In this document: positions 10,361 to 22,265 of the stretch, one piece after another | Layout of the letters: each line of letters opens with the position of its first letter | Position numbering within the stretch: position 1 is the first letter of the stretch | Source of the DNA: Lineus longissimus | Taxonomy: Eukaryota; Nemertea; Pilidiophora; Heteronemertea; Lineidae | Direction: 5' to 3' | NCBI RefSeq assembly: GCF_910592395.1 | Contig: NC_088316.1 | Location: forward strand, 8,062,001-8,126,000 | Length of the DNA stretch: 64,000 nt | Translations under genes and position numbers: made by a program | The notes under the pieces: model-generated | What the model was told of the DNA's origin: nothing | The model's database searches: none | What the model saw: the letters and a program-made list of their open reading frames with translations, nothing else

Positions 10361-10985
10361 TTAAAAGAAAGTTAAAGTTGAAACTTTAAGTCTAACGATT
10401 TTTGAGAAATATTATCATTATATCCACCATAATTGAGTTGTAACCACAGTACATGTACGTCTGTTACATTTCATAGTGAAGCTCCAACCTGTAACATGCA
10501 AAATTGCAAGAAATCCACACAAAAACACTTTTGGACGGTTTTTCACAAACAACGCGGAATTTAACAATTTCCCTCTTTTTGGGAGAAATATCCTCAAAAA
10601 TTCATTTTTCAATATTTTTATAAAATTATTTTGAGAAAACATGGAGGAGAAGGGTGGCAATGACTCTTGTTTAGGTTTTTTGCAAGAAAGCTTGAAATAA
10701 ATGGCCCAGTGAGCTTTATTCCGAAAACAACCACCTGATTTCAGTTTTCAGAATATGCTAATTAGGCTGTATGACCTAATTTGCATATTTGCATAAGTTA
10801 ATTTTTTGGTAAAAATAAAGTTTAGGTAGTTGTCCATAACAACTAAGTAGTTGTTTCTTTCTTTCTCGATCTGACATAGTGCAGCAGCCCTTTGAAAAAA
10901 ACCTCTAAAATTGATCAAATCTGGCTCAGTACAGAGCATGCACATAGTGCCAGTAGCGAAAGGGTTAAGAACCTTTGCTGGGTGT
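10361..10985. other. Non-coding stretch, no gene recognised
   Basis: AT-rich sequence without a supported reading frame. GCGAAAGGGTTAAG near 10957 resembles a piggyBac-type terminus (TTAA next to CCC), but I could not find the other end. Confidence 0.45.
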
Positions 10986-12010
10986 AGTGTAGAGAGTTTC
11001 AATTTTCGTGGACAAGTTACCATGTTTATGATGATTTGACTAAGTCACAACCAGAATACAGGGATAAGTTCACATTGATCAGTTCTGTATGGCGTTCACC
11101 AAATGCAGTACTGAATACGTGTGCGTTTGAAGACAGGCATAATACCACTTAAAATAAGTTATAATAATAATATAATAATATAAGAGGATTTATATAGCGC
11201 TCGATTATGCAAGGCATATTCTCGAGCGCTTTAGAAAGCAAAGCACCCCCTTAAAAGATGACGCTTAAGGAGTGATTTGAACTGGCCGATGTTTCCTTCC
11301 AACCTAATACTCCTGGGGAGATTGTCCCAAAGCTTGGGGGCAGCGAAGCAAAAAGCCCGGTCCCCAAAAGTTATCACAAGCAATAGCTCAGAGTAACCAC
11401 ACAATCTATGATGAGACAATGGTTGCCTGACGTTGACCATATCAACCAGGTACTGAGGAGCATTACCCTGGAGGGCCTTAAACGCTAGAAGTAAGACCTT
11501 GAAAATTATCCGGTACTTAATAGGAAGCCAGTGTAGATGCACAAGTACTGGGGTGATATGGTCAAAGCGAGGCACGAGACATACAACCCTCGCAGCAGCA
11601 TTCAAAACCCTCTGCATCTGACTACACTGCTTGTTATGTATGAAGTTCACAAAATGCCCCTCTGCACGTGCGTTTGAAGATTGTTTATACTGTACATGTA
11701 TATGTTAATTGTTGATAGCATTTCAATATGCAGGTGTACTGTCCCTTTAATAACAAACCAGTTCCTATCTCTCTCATACTAGCATTTTTCGATATAACTT
11801 ACAAATCTTAATTGTTTCAACCAGAATACAGGGATGCTATTTCTTTAGTAAGTTCTGTTTGAAGTTCACCACGAGTTCGGCTCCACGAGTGAGTTTGAAG
11901 ACGGTATGATACTGTATGTGTTATTGCTGACAGAATTTCATTGGGCAGGTGTGCTCTCACTTAAATGAGAAACCAGTTCCTGTCCCTTTTAGACTAGCAT
12001 TCTTAGACAA
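10986..12010. repeat. Tandem repeat of about 190-225 bp, interrupted by a LINE
   Basis: Unit landmarks AACCAGAATACAGGGAT, AGTTCTGT...GTTCACC, GTTTGAAGA and AAACCAGTTCCT recur. Unit 1 is 11048-11133 continued at 11668-11815, split by the LINE. Unit 2 is 11819-12005. A partial unit precedes (GTTACCATGTTTATGATGATTTGAC, about 11014-11041) and a partial one follows (CACCATGGATGTTTCAAC). No coding function is seen. Confidence 0.7.
11134..11667 (-). mobile_element. CR1-like LINE 3' fragment with target duplication
   Basis: The minus strand encodes the C-terminal end of a LINE ORF2 (11650-11231): LNAAARVVCLVPRFDHITPV, LHWLPIKYRIIFK, TFGDRAFCFAAPKLWDNLP and a final LKRHLLRGCFAF before the stop. Downstream are a hairpin around GAGCGCT and a short ATT-rich tail (11156-11190). 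GTGCGTTTGAAGA occurs at 11121-11133 and 11668-11680, a 13-bp target duplication, so this is a 5'-truncated insertion. The same C-terminal family appears at 51085-51894. Confidence 0.85.
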
Positions 12011-13404
12011 GACTTTATAATTACACCATGGATGTTTCAACTCGCTTATGGATTCACACCAGCCTTTCAGTCCATTGAGCCCAACCAGTCAATGCTCAAA
12101 GGCTGTGTATAGCCCAGGCCTTCGGCATGTGCAGGTCTGGGTGAGTTGGGATGAGGGGGGGTGGCTATACCTTTACCGTAGGTATCGATCAGCCGTTATC
12201 AAAGTACTCCGACCGTTTGACCAGAGAATTATCCTGAATGTATCAAGCCCTAACTTTAAAATTTTGATTGCCTTATTATCGACTAGGTGCCCTGCATAGA
12301 CATCTTAAAACCTGTGGCAAATGTGTCCATCCTATGGCAATTGCGGAAGTTTACTGGTTTTATTAAGAAAGAACCAACAGCATTTTTTCAGTTGTCAGGC
12401 TGGTTAAATAAAACATTCTCTGTTCAAATAGTGTTGATCACAATATGAACAGAAGTGATTTAAGATTCAAGAGGCGCAATATTCAATCAAGGCCCTTTTC
12501 TAACTTTATTCTCGCCTCGTCATGCTTCCTGGTTCTTTCCACGCAATCGATATTGCTCTCCGCAGCCGCAGGGAGTTGAGGCATTGATTTGTCTTCGTCG
12601 GATAATGGTAGACCCTGTTACAAGGGATATTTCATAACACCTAGTTTGTATCTAAACATTGAAAAGTTCCAAAAATAAAGCATTAAAAGAATATTTAATG
12701 AATACTTTTGATTTTCAATTGGTTATATTATCCCAAGCCTGTTCTGTTTTCTTTATTTCGATAAATACTTCTCATTTGGCAACACTAATGTTCTTGGTAT
12801 GGACATTCCACTTTCAAAGCAATGTGCGGGGGATGCTTGCATCCCTCAATATTGTATATATAACCTGCTGGTAATGCAAGGTATTTAATGAATAGACTTG
12901 GGAGATACCTGTTTATTCAAATTGTGATTAATGTCCTAATTTCATGTTTGGATCACTTATTTGGCTTGTTTATCTTGAAACATTTCAATGTTTAGGTATA
13001 AGAGGTGGGACATTGATCATTATATATATTTGTTTATTTCGTACAATGATTGGTCTAGTCTAATGTGTGGTGATAAAAAACCCTTAAAACACAGATTAGT
13101 GGAATTTTAGCATGCCGACTGCAATACCCGGGCTGCAGCATAAAGCTATTCCCTTGCGCAGCCTTCTGTCAATCAATGTTATTGGTATGAATTTACTCAA
13201 AACTATTAAACACAATAATAGTTCCGTACTCCAGTATATAAATATACACACACATGTAGATAATAGAGCCTTTATAATTAAATAATGTCATACTTTTATA
13301 ATGTACACTACATATTTATAATATTTATCTTACCAATTTATTACCTAGATATTAGTAATTAATTGGTAATATATAACTAATTTGATTACAATTTGATTAG
13401 TAAG
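12011..13404. other. Non-coding stretch, no gene recognised
   Basis: AT-rich, increasingly so towards 13200-13400 (runs of TATATAA/TTATAAT). No reading frame, repeat family or RNA gene could be supported. Confidence 0.5.
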
Positions 13405-14545
13405 ATTCAGGTCCTTGGCACTTCCATCCTTCAGGTCTGATCACAAGCCAGTCAAATTGTCTTGGCAGCTTGGTCATGAATCAAAATCCTCAAATCGTTG
13501 GTGTCTAAATCAATCCATTCTTACAGAAAGACAATAACATAGATGAAATTAAATCATTTTGGTCCGACTGGAAGAACAGTCGTGGGAAATAAGGCAATAG
13601 AGGAAAGGAAATAGAGTGTTCTGGGACATGCTGGGCAGTGACATGTGTGAGGTCTTTTGCTGCTTGGTTTAAAATAATTAACTCCCGAAGTCTTGTACAA
13701 GATCTGTCATTACCCTCTTTCCCAATCACGATAGGCTTCTCAAGTGTCTATCAGCGCTAGGGTACAGCAAGAAGTTTATATCGTTCGTCAAACTTAGCTT
13801 TAGCCATCCTGAGTGTCTTCTCAAACTGAATGGGGGGACCTCACCTGTCCTTTCAAATTAGGAAGGGCTATTCGTCAGGGTTGCCCTCTTGCAGGTTCAC
13901 TCTACGCAATATGTATAAAGCCGCTTCTTCATTATATAAGGGTTAATCCAAATGTATATGGTTTTTCCATTGTCGGGAAAAGCTTTCAAAGCTGTCTGGC
14001 TACGCTGATGATATTGATGCTTTCATAGCCAGAAATTCTGAGTTCAAAACCATGTCACGTTGCCTTGATGTCAATGAGCTTGCTTCATCCGCAACAATCA
14101 ATGGTAAAAACAAAGGGTATGTGGTGTGGGGCCTGGAAGGATAGATTGGACACGCCACTCAATCTCTCATGGACTAGTAATGGGTTAAAATTACTTGGTA
14201 TCCAACTTGGGAATAGTGCGACCTTTGAAGACCAGAACTGGGAGAATACCTTACAATCTGTCACGTGCATAATTAGTCAATGGAAACCCATCTTCCCGTT
14301 CCCTTCTCTGAAGAACAGATTCCTAGTCATCAATTGCTTGGCAGCTTCAAGGCTGTGGCCCAAGGCTGTGGCCCAAGTTTCATATTTTATCACCTCTCAA
14401 GAAACTCGTATCTGACATTCAGGCTATTTTCACCAACTCATTTTGGCATGGTAAGCGTCACTGGGTCACTGGGTCTCTGCACACGGATGATGGTGGCCTC
14501 GGCCTGGTTGGTGCAGCATCCAAAATTGTGTCGTTCCGACTAGCT
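13405..14545 (+). pseudogene. Tx1/L1-like LINE remnant: endonuclease end and reverse transcriptase
   Basis: Starts inside the end of an APE-type endonuclease (SDHKPVKLSWQLG near 13438). It continues in several frames to the RT block LGRAIRQGCPLAGSLYAICIK (13860-13925), SIVGKSF, and then a preserved YADD catalytic box shifted into another frame (GYADDIDAFI near 14000). A LLGIQLG motif follows at 14187. The GR(x)IRQGCPLSG form of this block is typical of L1/Tx1-clade RTs rather than CR1. At least four frameshifts or stops make it non-functional. The 5' end is missing. The C-terminal part appears to be at 15641-16360, so something of about 1.1 kb lies between. Confidence 0.75.
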
Positions 14546-15640
14546 TTCTGCAAACACATGTTTTTCGGGGAGGCGGACCATCCTGCTTTTCGAATGTGCA
14601 TATATATTTCCAGAAACTACCGATGGAGTTTTGCCCTCCATCCCAATACCAGAAATCCCCGACCTCGAACTTGCGCATGCGCACTAATTACCATCTCGGC
14701 CGATCAACGCAGTAGTGCGCTTAGCTTAGGGCAATCTCCAAAAGCTGAGTTAATCAGGCGGTGGGGAGCATTACGCACTTTGCCGATAGCCCATTGGTTT
14801 CCTCTAATGTCTAGCTAATACTGTGCAAAATTTCAGTGAATTTAGTCAAAAAAATCCTTTGTCCACCTTTGTACCGCCGCTTTGCATGCATTGATGAAGT
14901 TCAAACAGGGAAAATCAGGAAAATAAGCCTTTGAGGCGTTTTTACGGCTCAAAAACTGGCATTTCTAGAGATAATATTTTAGTTGCCGATAGATCCGCGA
15001 GAGGGCAATACCATCTAGAGTCATAATAACACTGCTTCTGGTGTTTTGGAACATTTTTTTCTTTGTCCACTTGCATGCCGAAATTGGAGGTTTTAATGAT
15101 GTGACAGCAAAAAATTGAATTGGTCATTGCGAGGGGGTCACTAGGGAGCTTGGGGGGTTGATCTATGCAATATACCTAGTTTTAAATCGTGCTTGTTTCA
15201 TGCTAATGTGAAACACCATCATTCTGATACTACTGAGATTTAAATTTTTCACTCTAGATTTTAAATGAAGTTTGAAAATTCATTTTTCACTTGATGATCA
15301 TGCTAATCATGACTGCATGAGTCCAGTTTCCCTGCACCCAAAGTTTATTACTGATGGTAGCTTTCCTATATCTAATTGTCTAATGTAAAAAAGTTGGGCA
15401 TTTTGTGGGGGGTGTACTGTGGTCTTGGCCTCTCCTACTTTGGGGGTGGGGGTGGGGTGGGGGTGGGGTGGGGTGGAGGTTGGTCTTGTTGGCATCCAGG
15501 TTTGAGATATCATAAAACTCTTGACTGGTGTTATTATGGACTACTCGTTTTTCTCTCTTGTAATTCGGCAATTTTATATCAGATAACAAAGCGTAATTCA
15601 AACGGATACCGCATCTCGTTGAGGCTGCCATTGTGATTGA
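14546..15640. other. Unassigned segment splitting the Tx1-like LINE
   Basis: No gene recognised. It lies between the RT part and the probable C-terminal part of the same LINE and may be an insertion. Contains a strongly G-rich tract at 15441-15478. Confidence 0.4.
15441..15478 (+). other. G-rich tract with G-quadruplex potential
   Basis: Six consecutive runs of four or five G separated by single T (G5 T G5 T G4 T G5 T G4 T G4), then TGG. This easily meets the usual four-run criterion for an intramolecular G-quadruplex with one-base loops. The predicted proline/histidine-rich peptide on the other strand is only a translation of this tract. Confidence 0.75.
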
Positions 15641-16360
15641 TTGCTGCGAGCTGATTCGTCAATGGCGGCACGTGACTGATTACACTGGCGGCCTCTATCG
15701 GACGGCGTTGGTCGGGTTTTTCTGGTGTTGCACCAAACTGTATCACTACATGAGGGATGGCATCACTTCCCAAGCAACTTTCACCATCCTCAGCACTGTT
15801 GACACAAGGTATCAAATTCTCTCTGAACCAGTCTTTTTCAACCCCCTCAGTGTCCTTGATCCATTCGATTCAGAAAAGTGATTTCGGTTTCAGGACCTGG
15901 CCACCAAGAAATTCTACAAAATTTTTTGTAGGGCCCACTACTCCAAAACACATTGTCTGACTGTCATTTCTGCTCTTCTTACGATGATCCAAAGCACAGT
16001 GCCCCTCCTAATCTTTGCGCACTTGTGATTCGACTCGCTAGTGGTCTTGACACAGACTATGTATTTAGTCTAGACGATTACGTATTTCTATGGTCACCAA
16101 ATACAACTGTCAAGAAGCAGCTAAATCTCATCTTTGTTTTGTCCAAAGCCCTTTCGAATAAGAGCTTTGGCTCCGGCCCCACTGACTCCCAGTTACTATT
16201 CAAATCATATCTCAGAAAGATCATCCAAACTGACTTCGAGTGCTGCTGTCTCAAAAATAATTTAAACATGTTTCTAATATTTTGGTGCCACACCGATGCC
16301 TTCTGCGCCATCGATGGAGAAGACAATCTTGTCTTTAGCCATAATATAGTTTCAAACTAG
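15641..16360 (+). pseudogene. Tx1-like LINE C-terminal region
   Basis: The frame starting near 15953 ends at 16358 with features of the Tx1 C-terminus. There is a cysteine pair at the start (CHFCSSYDDPKHSAPP), followed by LNLIFVLSKALSNK, FKSYLRKIIQTDF and a FLIFWCHTDAFCAI end. In this clade that order corresponds to a zinc-binding motif, a helix (usually ending in WAIYKAR) and the tail. The upstream stretch 15641-15952 carries further broken frames. The WAIYKAR part is missing here through an in-frame 15-nt deletion relative to the duplicate at 16871. Confidence 0.55.
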
Positions 16361-16870
16361 TGAACTAGTCTTCCACTTTGAAGCAAGGTAGGCCCAGCTT
16401 CCAGCCAGGAAGAGCGACACCATTGTATCTCTCATTTTTCCTACATACATTAAAAGATTTGCCTTTCATCGTAAGATGCATTAATCATTACTTAGTATTA
16501 AGCCAACCGCTGGTGACCTAGCATCGTTACTGGGTTGGTGTCATTCTCATTTTCACTTTCTCTTAGAGTTGCTTAGCTCCTCAATAATTTTCTCCCTAAT
16601 CTATGTTGCAATTCTATCAGTACTCACTTATATAATGCATCATCTCGCTTTCTATTTTTCAGGAAAGAAGACGGTCTCTCGGGGAGCTGGTCTTTAAACC
16701 GGCTGTGGCCCCAATTGAATCCATCCTAACCATAACAATAACATTTTCAGGTCCCACAGTTCTTTCACATTTTGCATTTTTTCATTGGTCGCTTCTTGTC
16801 ACTGCCCTGATATGATCAGATCTCCCCGATCGATACTCTTTCATTTTCTGAAGCCTGCAGCACACTAGCC

Positions 16871-17161
16871 GCCAACTTTGCGCACTTGTGATTTGACTCG
16901 CTAGTGGTCTTGACACAGACTATGTATTTAGTCTAGAAGATTACGTATTTCTATTGTCACCAAATAAAACTGTCAAGAAGCAGCTAAATCTCATCTTTGT
17001 TTTGTCCCAATAAGCAACCTACAAAGCCCTTTCGAATAAGAGCTTTGGCTCCGGCCCCACTGACTCCCAGTTACTATTCAAATTATATCTCAGAAAGATC
17101 ATCCAAACTGACTTCGAGTGCTACTGTCTCACAAATGATTTAAACGTGTTTCTAATATTTT
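16871..17161 (+). repeat. Duplicate of the LINE C-terminal segment 16011-16284
   Basis: About 95% identical to 16011-16284, in the same orientation and about 860 bp downstream. It retains 15 nt (CAATAAGCAACCTAC, at about 17006-17022) that the first copy lacks. The intervening 16361-16870 and the following 17162-17453 hold no recognisable gene. Confidence 0.8.
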
Positions 17162-17453
17162 GACGCCAAAGTTGGTGGCAAGTCGATCCTGGTCAGAGCA
17201 CACCTGCCCAGAATCGGTATCCAGTAGCGTCTTTTCCGCCACTTTAGGCTGCAATTTTGAAATCATGTGACATCAAGACGCAAGCTGATTGGCGATAGCC
17301 TCGCTGCTGAAGCCAATTCAGGTGGCCATCCGTAGCACACCTGGCTTCTTCTTGCGTTCAAACGTGGCGACACGCCTCAAAAATCGGGCTTATCAGCATA
17401 AACCCATATAAAACCGGAAGTGATTAGTAGTACAAACTAACCAAATTGTTCTT

Positions 17454-18545
17454 TCACCTTGAACAATCCTGATCAATATCATACTGAGTACAATTACTCT
17501 CATTTTTTGCTACTTCCGAGGTGCAATAAATCCCAGTTTCAATGGCATGCTCATGTGTCAGCAACCCTACTTCGTGTGATGCATTGCTAGATACCATATT
17601 TGGCAGTATGCGATCACCTACTGTGGGATTACTGCTCGATTGAGTGGCATTGTCATACCCAAATGTACATCCACTGTCATTGTTTAGAGCTGCCAATTTT
17701 GTTTTCTTCTCATAATCATGGTTATCAACAGGATCAACAGTGCTCATCTTTCCCCCTTTAAATTGAGCGCTCCTTAATTTAACAGACTATTGTTGGAGTT
17801 GTTAATTCTCAGCTCTTGACACTCCCTACTAATATGCCCTTGACCCCCCGATTGTAGCAGGTCACACGCCGTTGAGGCCTCGAGGCCCTCCTGACCCTAT
17901 GGTCTCTGTCATCTTCGTCCGGCAAGTCATGCTTCCATGACCAACACGCCCACAGATTATGACCCCTCTGTGGTTCTGCCATTTCGGTAATAAGCTGGTC
18001 TATCACCCCTCTGAACATTATAACTTGGGCCTGGTTATGGCCCCCACTGATCTGAGCCAGCAGGGCCTGGTTTTGCACAATGGTTATACTGGCCCTTCGC
18101 CTGATTATTTTTAAATGACTCTGGGTGCTGGAGCTTTTGCTATTGAACTTGTGCAAGAGCGACCACGCCACTACACAGTTGTTCGATGTTATCCCCAAAC
18201 TGGTGTTGTCATGACCCATAACAACAGCATTTACCGAAGCAGTGGCTGCTGGTTCTGGTTCTTCGGGTTACGATGAATCACCTGACCGTTCAGCCTGAAT
18301 AGTGCTATCTAAACTCACTACGTTTTGTGACATCACAAAATTCTTTAGGGAGGGACGCAGGCCCTGAATAAGGAAGACAAAACGGTCCTCTGGTTCCTTT
18401 TTCTGCTCTTTTCTATTAAAAAGGGTTTGTACATTCACCAACTCGAAATTGTTGGGGTTGAACTTAACCTTCATGCGCTCCTTCAACTGTTTGAATAGAA
18501 AAATCCGAGTCTAAGAAATTTGACAGTGCCGTACACTTTTCTTGG
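17454..18545 (-). pseudogene. LTR-retrotransposon gag remnant, C-terminal part with broken zinc knuckle
   Basis: The minus strand reads LKERMKVKFNPNNFELVNV, then EDRFVFLIQGLRPSLKNFV (18486-18300), a pattern typical of Ty3-type gag capsid C-terminal domains. Further on a zinc knuckle can be read if one base in a G-run near 17845 is discounted: C-Y-N-x-G-V-K-G in one frame and H-I-S-R-E-C in the next. A further 97-codon frame follows (17747-17454, MSTVDPVDNHDYEKK...). Pol is not present downstream. Its N-terminal half is at 19726-20050, separated by the LINE. Confidence 0.7.
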
Positions 18546-18549
18546 TCCC

Positions 18550-19725
18550 CCAAAGGTGAATACAATACAATACAATACAATACAATACAATACAACACAA
18601 TACAATACAACACAACACAACACAATACAATACAATACAATACAATACAATACAATACAATACAACACAACACAATACAATACAATACAATAATATATTC
18701 GTATAGCACCTTTCCAGGTTGCCCTGCCCAAAGCACTGTTCTCCATGACTTAAGAAGGGTTTTAAAGTGATTAATTGAGTTTGCTGCCTTGATGTTGCTT
18801 GGCAGCTTGTTCCAGAGTGTAGGGCCAGCAGTTGTAAAAGCCCGATCTCCATATTTGGTTTTTAATCTGCGAGGGACAAGGCGCTCGGAGCAGGACAACC
18901 TGGTAAGGCGCACACTGGTCCCCACCCTTAACAGTGACTGGAGGTACTTTGGAGACATACCTCTCAAGGATTTAAAACAAAGTAAAAGGATTTTGAATTT
19001 GATCCTGCATGCAACGGGTAACCAATGGAGATCCTTGAGGACGAGGGTAATGTGGTCACGTTTGCGTTTGCGACAGATAATTCTTGCAGCAGTGTTCTGG
19101 ATGCGCTGAAGGGGAGCAATTGTCTTTGCTGGTAATCCATAAAGAATACCATTGTTCCCATCCAAGCGGGATGTGACAAAGGCATGAACTAACTGCTCCG
19201 TACTAGTCTTGTCCAGGTACTTTCGGATTCTACCTATCTTATAGAGACTGAAATTTGCGGCCTGGCAAAGTTTCTTCACATGAGGCTGCATCGTCATATT
19301 CCTGTCAAACAAGACTCCAAGGTCACGGATTGAGTCTGAACTGGTGATTGTAACACCATCGACTGTAATATCGGGAGCAGTGCCAGATTTACGGGAGGGG
19401 ACTATATTGATGAAGTCGGTCTTTGGGGCATTAAGAGATAGCTTATTTACAAGCAGCCATTCCTTGACTTCACCAATACAATTCTCAGTCTGCGCCACTG
19501 CTCCCTGACCAAGGTGACAATCACCACACTTGAAGGAACCTGACAGCTGGTTCTCATCCGCAAATAACTGAAATGGAACCCGATGAACAAGCATGATATT
19601 GCCCAATGGCAATGTGTAGATTATGAACAGAATGGGTCCCAAGACCGAACCTTGGGGGACACCACACTCCAAGGCAACACTTTCAGAATAAGTATTGTTC
19701 AAGTGAACTGAGAAACTTCGTGAAA
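18550..19725 (-). mobile_element. CR1-like LINE, 5'-truncated, inserted in the gag remnant
   Basis: A single minus-strand frame from about 19725 runs through the RT C-terminal half: ECGVPQGSVLGPILF, FQLFADENQL (FADD box with Asp to Glu), VKEWLLVNKLSLNAPKT, RDLGVLFDRNMTM, LHWLPVACRIKFK and YGDRAFTTAGPTLWNKLPS. The end of the element is a pentanucleotide tail (TACAA/TATTG type, 18557-18691 on the plus strand). Translation of this tail gives a long poly-VLYCI peptide that has no biological meaning. The 5' truncation and tail indicate target-primed insertion. Confidence 0.85.
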
Positions 19726-20050
19726 CGCGACATATGCTTCAAAATGCCTGATAAAATTATCTAGGTCTTCTGTTGTTTTGCCTGAATATGTTTCTTGCTT
19801 ATTTACAGCCTGGTTACTTTATTTTGGCCTGGTCGGCCCCGTTGCATTTGACCTAATTCCCTTATTACATTTGCTAGTTCTCAGAACCGGGATTGTGGTT
19901 GATCACTATATGACTTCTATGGCCTTGCAAGGCAGAGAGAGGCAAAAGGATATCCGGGTCACACACCACTCGAAGGCTAGTCATTATTGTGGCCCTGAGG
20001 GAACTATCACTATAATGACTACTACTCCTGAAAAAGTAAAGTCCACTAGA
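19726..20050 (-). pseudogene. gag remnant, N-terminal part
   Basis: The minus strand reads QETYSGKTTEDLDNFIRHFE then AYVAFHE directly before the LINE boundary. This is the usual start of a Ty3-type gag domain (F/YSG..EDLD.FI..FEAY). The rest of the domain continues at 18545 and below. Upstream (19800-20050) the frame is less clear. Confidence 0.65.
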
Positions 20051-22265
20051 TAGATTTGGGTTAATGAGATGTTCTCTATATTTGTGATATTTGTGATGTC
20101 TATTGCTCAGGGCCAAGCCAACTCTCTTTTTCTACTCAAACCATTTTCCAAAAAACCAACACCCTAGTAACTATTGATGTCATCTCGTCCGTTCCCACTT
20201 AACCAATCGGGACTTGGCTCTGACCAAACATTGCGTTGACCCGAGCCAATTTCAGCACAACTAGAACGTAAACAATTCTTCACTCAGCAGAACATAGCCA
20301 CTACAAATGCTCCGTTTTAAAGAAAACGCCAGCTTCAAATTCACTGATTTCTATGAAACTATTTAGATATAATGTCAAAGAAAACATTGATATGAAAAAT
20401 TGATATGTTTCGTCTTTACTTTTGGCCAGTATTGAGAAGTATAGTGATGATACTGATTTGAGAATTATTTTCGAAATGCGTTTTTCTACTCCACATCATC
20501 ACATATTTTTGTGGGTAGCAGCTTAGTATGTTGTCGATGCTGAATGGACCATCTAAGGGTATCATATGGTTCCATTGGTTGTCATCTAATGGGATATTCA
20601 CATCTTATCAATTTTGACTGACTACAACAAGTTTTATAGCAGGTTTAATTTTGCGTTCGAGGAAAAAAAAGAAAGGAGTTTGAAAAATTGCAAAAAGGTT
20701 TAGAAATTACATTTTTGTTCTATTGAAATTATTGAATTTAACGTCACTGTTATCTAATGGGATATTTGATAGTTTAGTGATTATCAAGCCCAGTTTCTTG
20801 GTTTTTAAGATTAGAAAACGGTTCATTTTCCCATCAACGTGCTTGTTTTGGCGAAGTGGTGTGAGGTATAGGATTCAAATACTGTTGAACAGGCCATTTG
20901 GCTTAAACCTTACATACATTTATGATGTGTATATTTCAAATAATCTCATAAGATACAACAGTATATGTGCCTGTCACAAGTTTGCCATTGAATACAACCT
21001 AATTATTGATTTTTTATAACTAAGTGCAAACCTATGAGTGAGTGCATGCAGCTTAATTGCGGTTTGAATATTACCTTTTTACCAATTAGCAGCTAATCAA
21101 AATTTACCTACACATCTGCCGAAATTGTTAGATCGTTCCACTCAATAGTAAGTAAACAATTCATGTTGTATGCATTTGTAATCCGATAAATCATACCCCA
21201 TGTGAAGAAGATATTTTTTCGTTGAATTTTTGGTCGTTCTATTATTGTTTTGCACCTTGTATATTGTCTTGCATCAGTTTGTAGCTGAATTAAAATGTGC
21301 TTCCTCATGGCTTACAGTAAATTTCCCGAGAGAGCAGTGGGATCAAAGGAAACTTGCCGTGACCCTACTCTTTATTTGAAAGACCCTGATGTGTCATAGG
21401 TGAATCCCAACCTTAAATCTTGCTGGAAGTGTATAATTCTGTAGAAATGATTGTGTGTGACCAACCCCATAACCTTGTTCTGTATTGCAGTGGAACAGGG
21501 TCAGAAGTCACCACAAATAGGAATTATCCAGGGCTGATATTCAACCAGAAAAATACTTTTTAGGTATTTTAAGGTCTTTTGGAACCAGTGTAAGATATCA
21601 AAATGAAAATACAGAAGGCAGTCTTATTTTTTCTGTGCTACAACACCATTGCTTTTTTCAAGAAATAAAAAAGGTTTTTTTTAACCTTTTGTAAATTTAT
21701 GATTACATAATGAAGACAATAATGCACTTGATATTATAGACAACAACAACTTATGCAAGTCACATTGAAAACAGTTGAATTGTTTCGGAGATCCGTATCA
21801 TAAGTTGTAGGTGTTGATATTTATATGAGCTAGACTGTACAGTTTCGAAATTTGTAGCGTGATTCTGGCAGAGATTCAGTCCGAAAGTCAAAAATCTGTA
21901 CTGAAATAATTCTGCTTTGGCATACAATAATCAACCAACCTGGGAACAGCCCTGGCCCAGCCATGGGTGCCAGGTGTATTTCGATTGTTTGCCAGCCTTG
22001 GCCCAGCCAAGAAAATTCTGCCAATAACAGACCTGAAACCAGGCTGGCAAGCATTCGCAAGGACTGGCAATCACTTGTTGTGCCTTGGCATGCCAGGCCT
22101 GGACCACACCTTGACACAATGCTAATCCAGCTCTGGGACAGGTGACTTGTGCTAGCTGGGATAATTCCCCTGATTTCAGTCAGGGAAAAAAATAGATGTA
22201 GATGAGTCTGGTTAAATGAGAATGACCCTGTGCACTTTCCATTTCCTGTGAAAATGTCATTCTAT
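20051..22265. other. Non-coding stretch, no gene recognised
   Basis: AT-rich sequence without a supported gene. At 21950-22110 there is a cluster of CCAGCC/GGCTGG/TTGGCC words in both orientations (local imperfect palindromes), possibly part of a small unrecognised element. Confidence 0.45.

Noticed and set aside
18500-18860. Several long minus-strand frames rich in VLYCI repeats
   Set aside because: They are translations of the pentanucleotide LINE tail (TACAA type) and not proteins.
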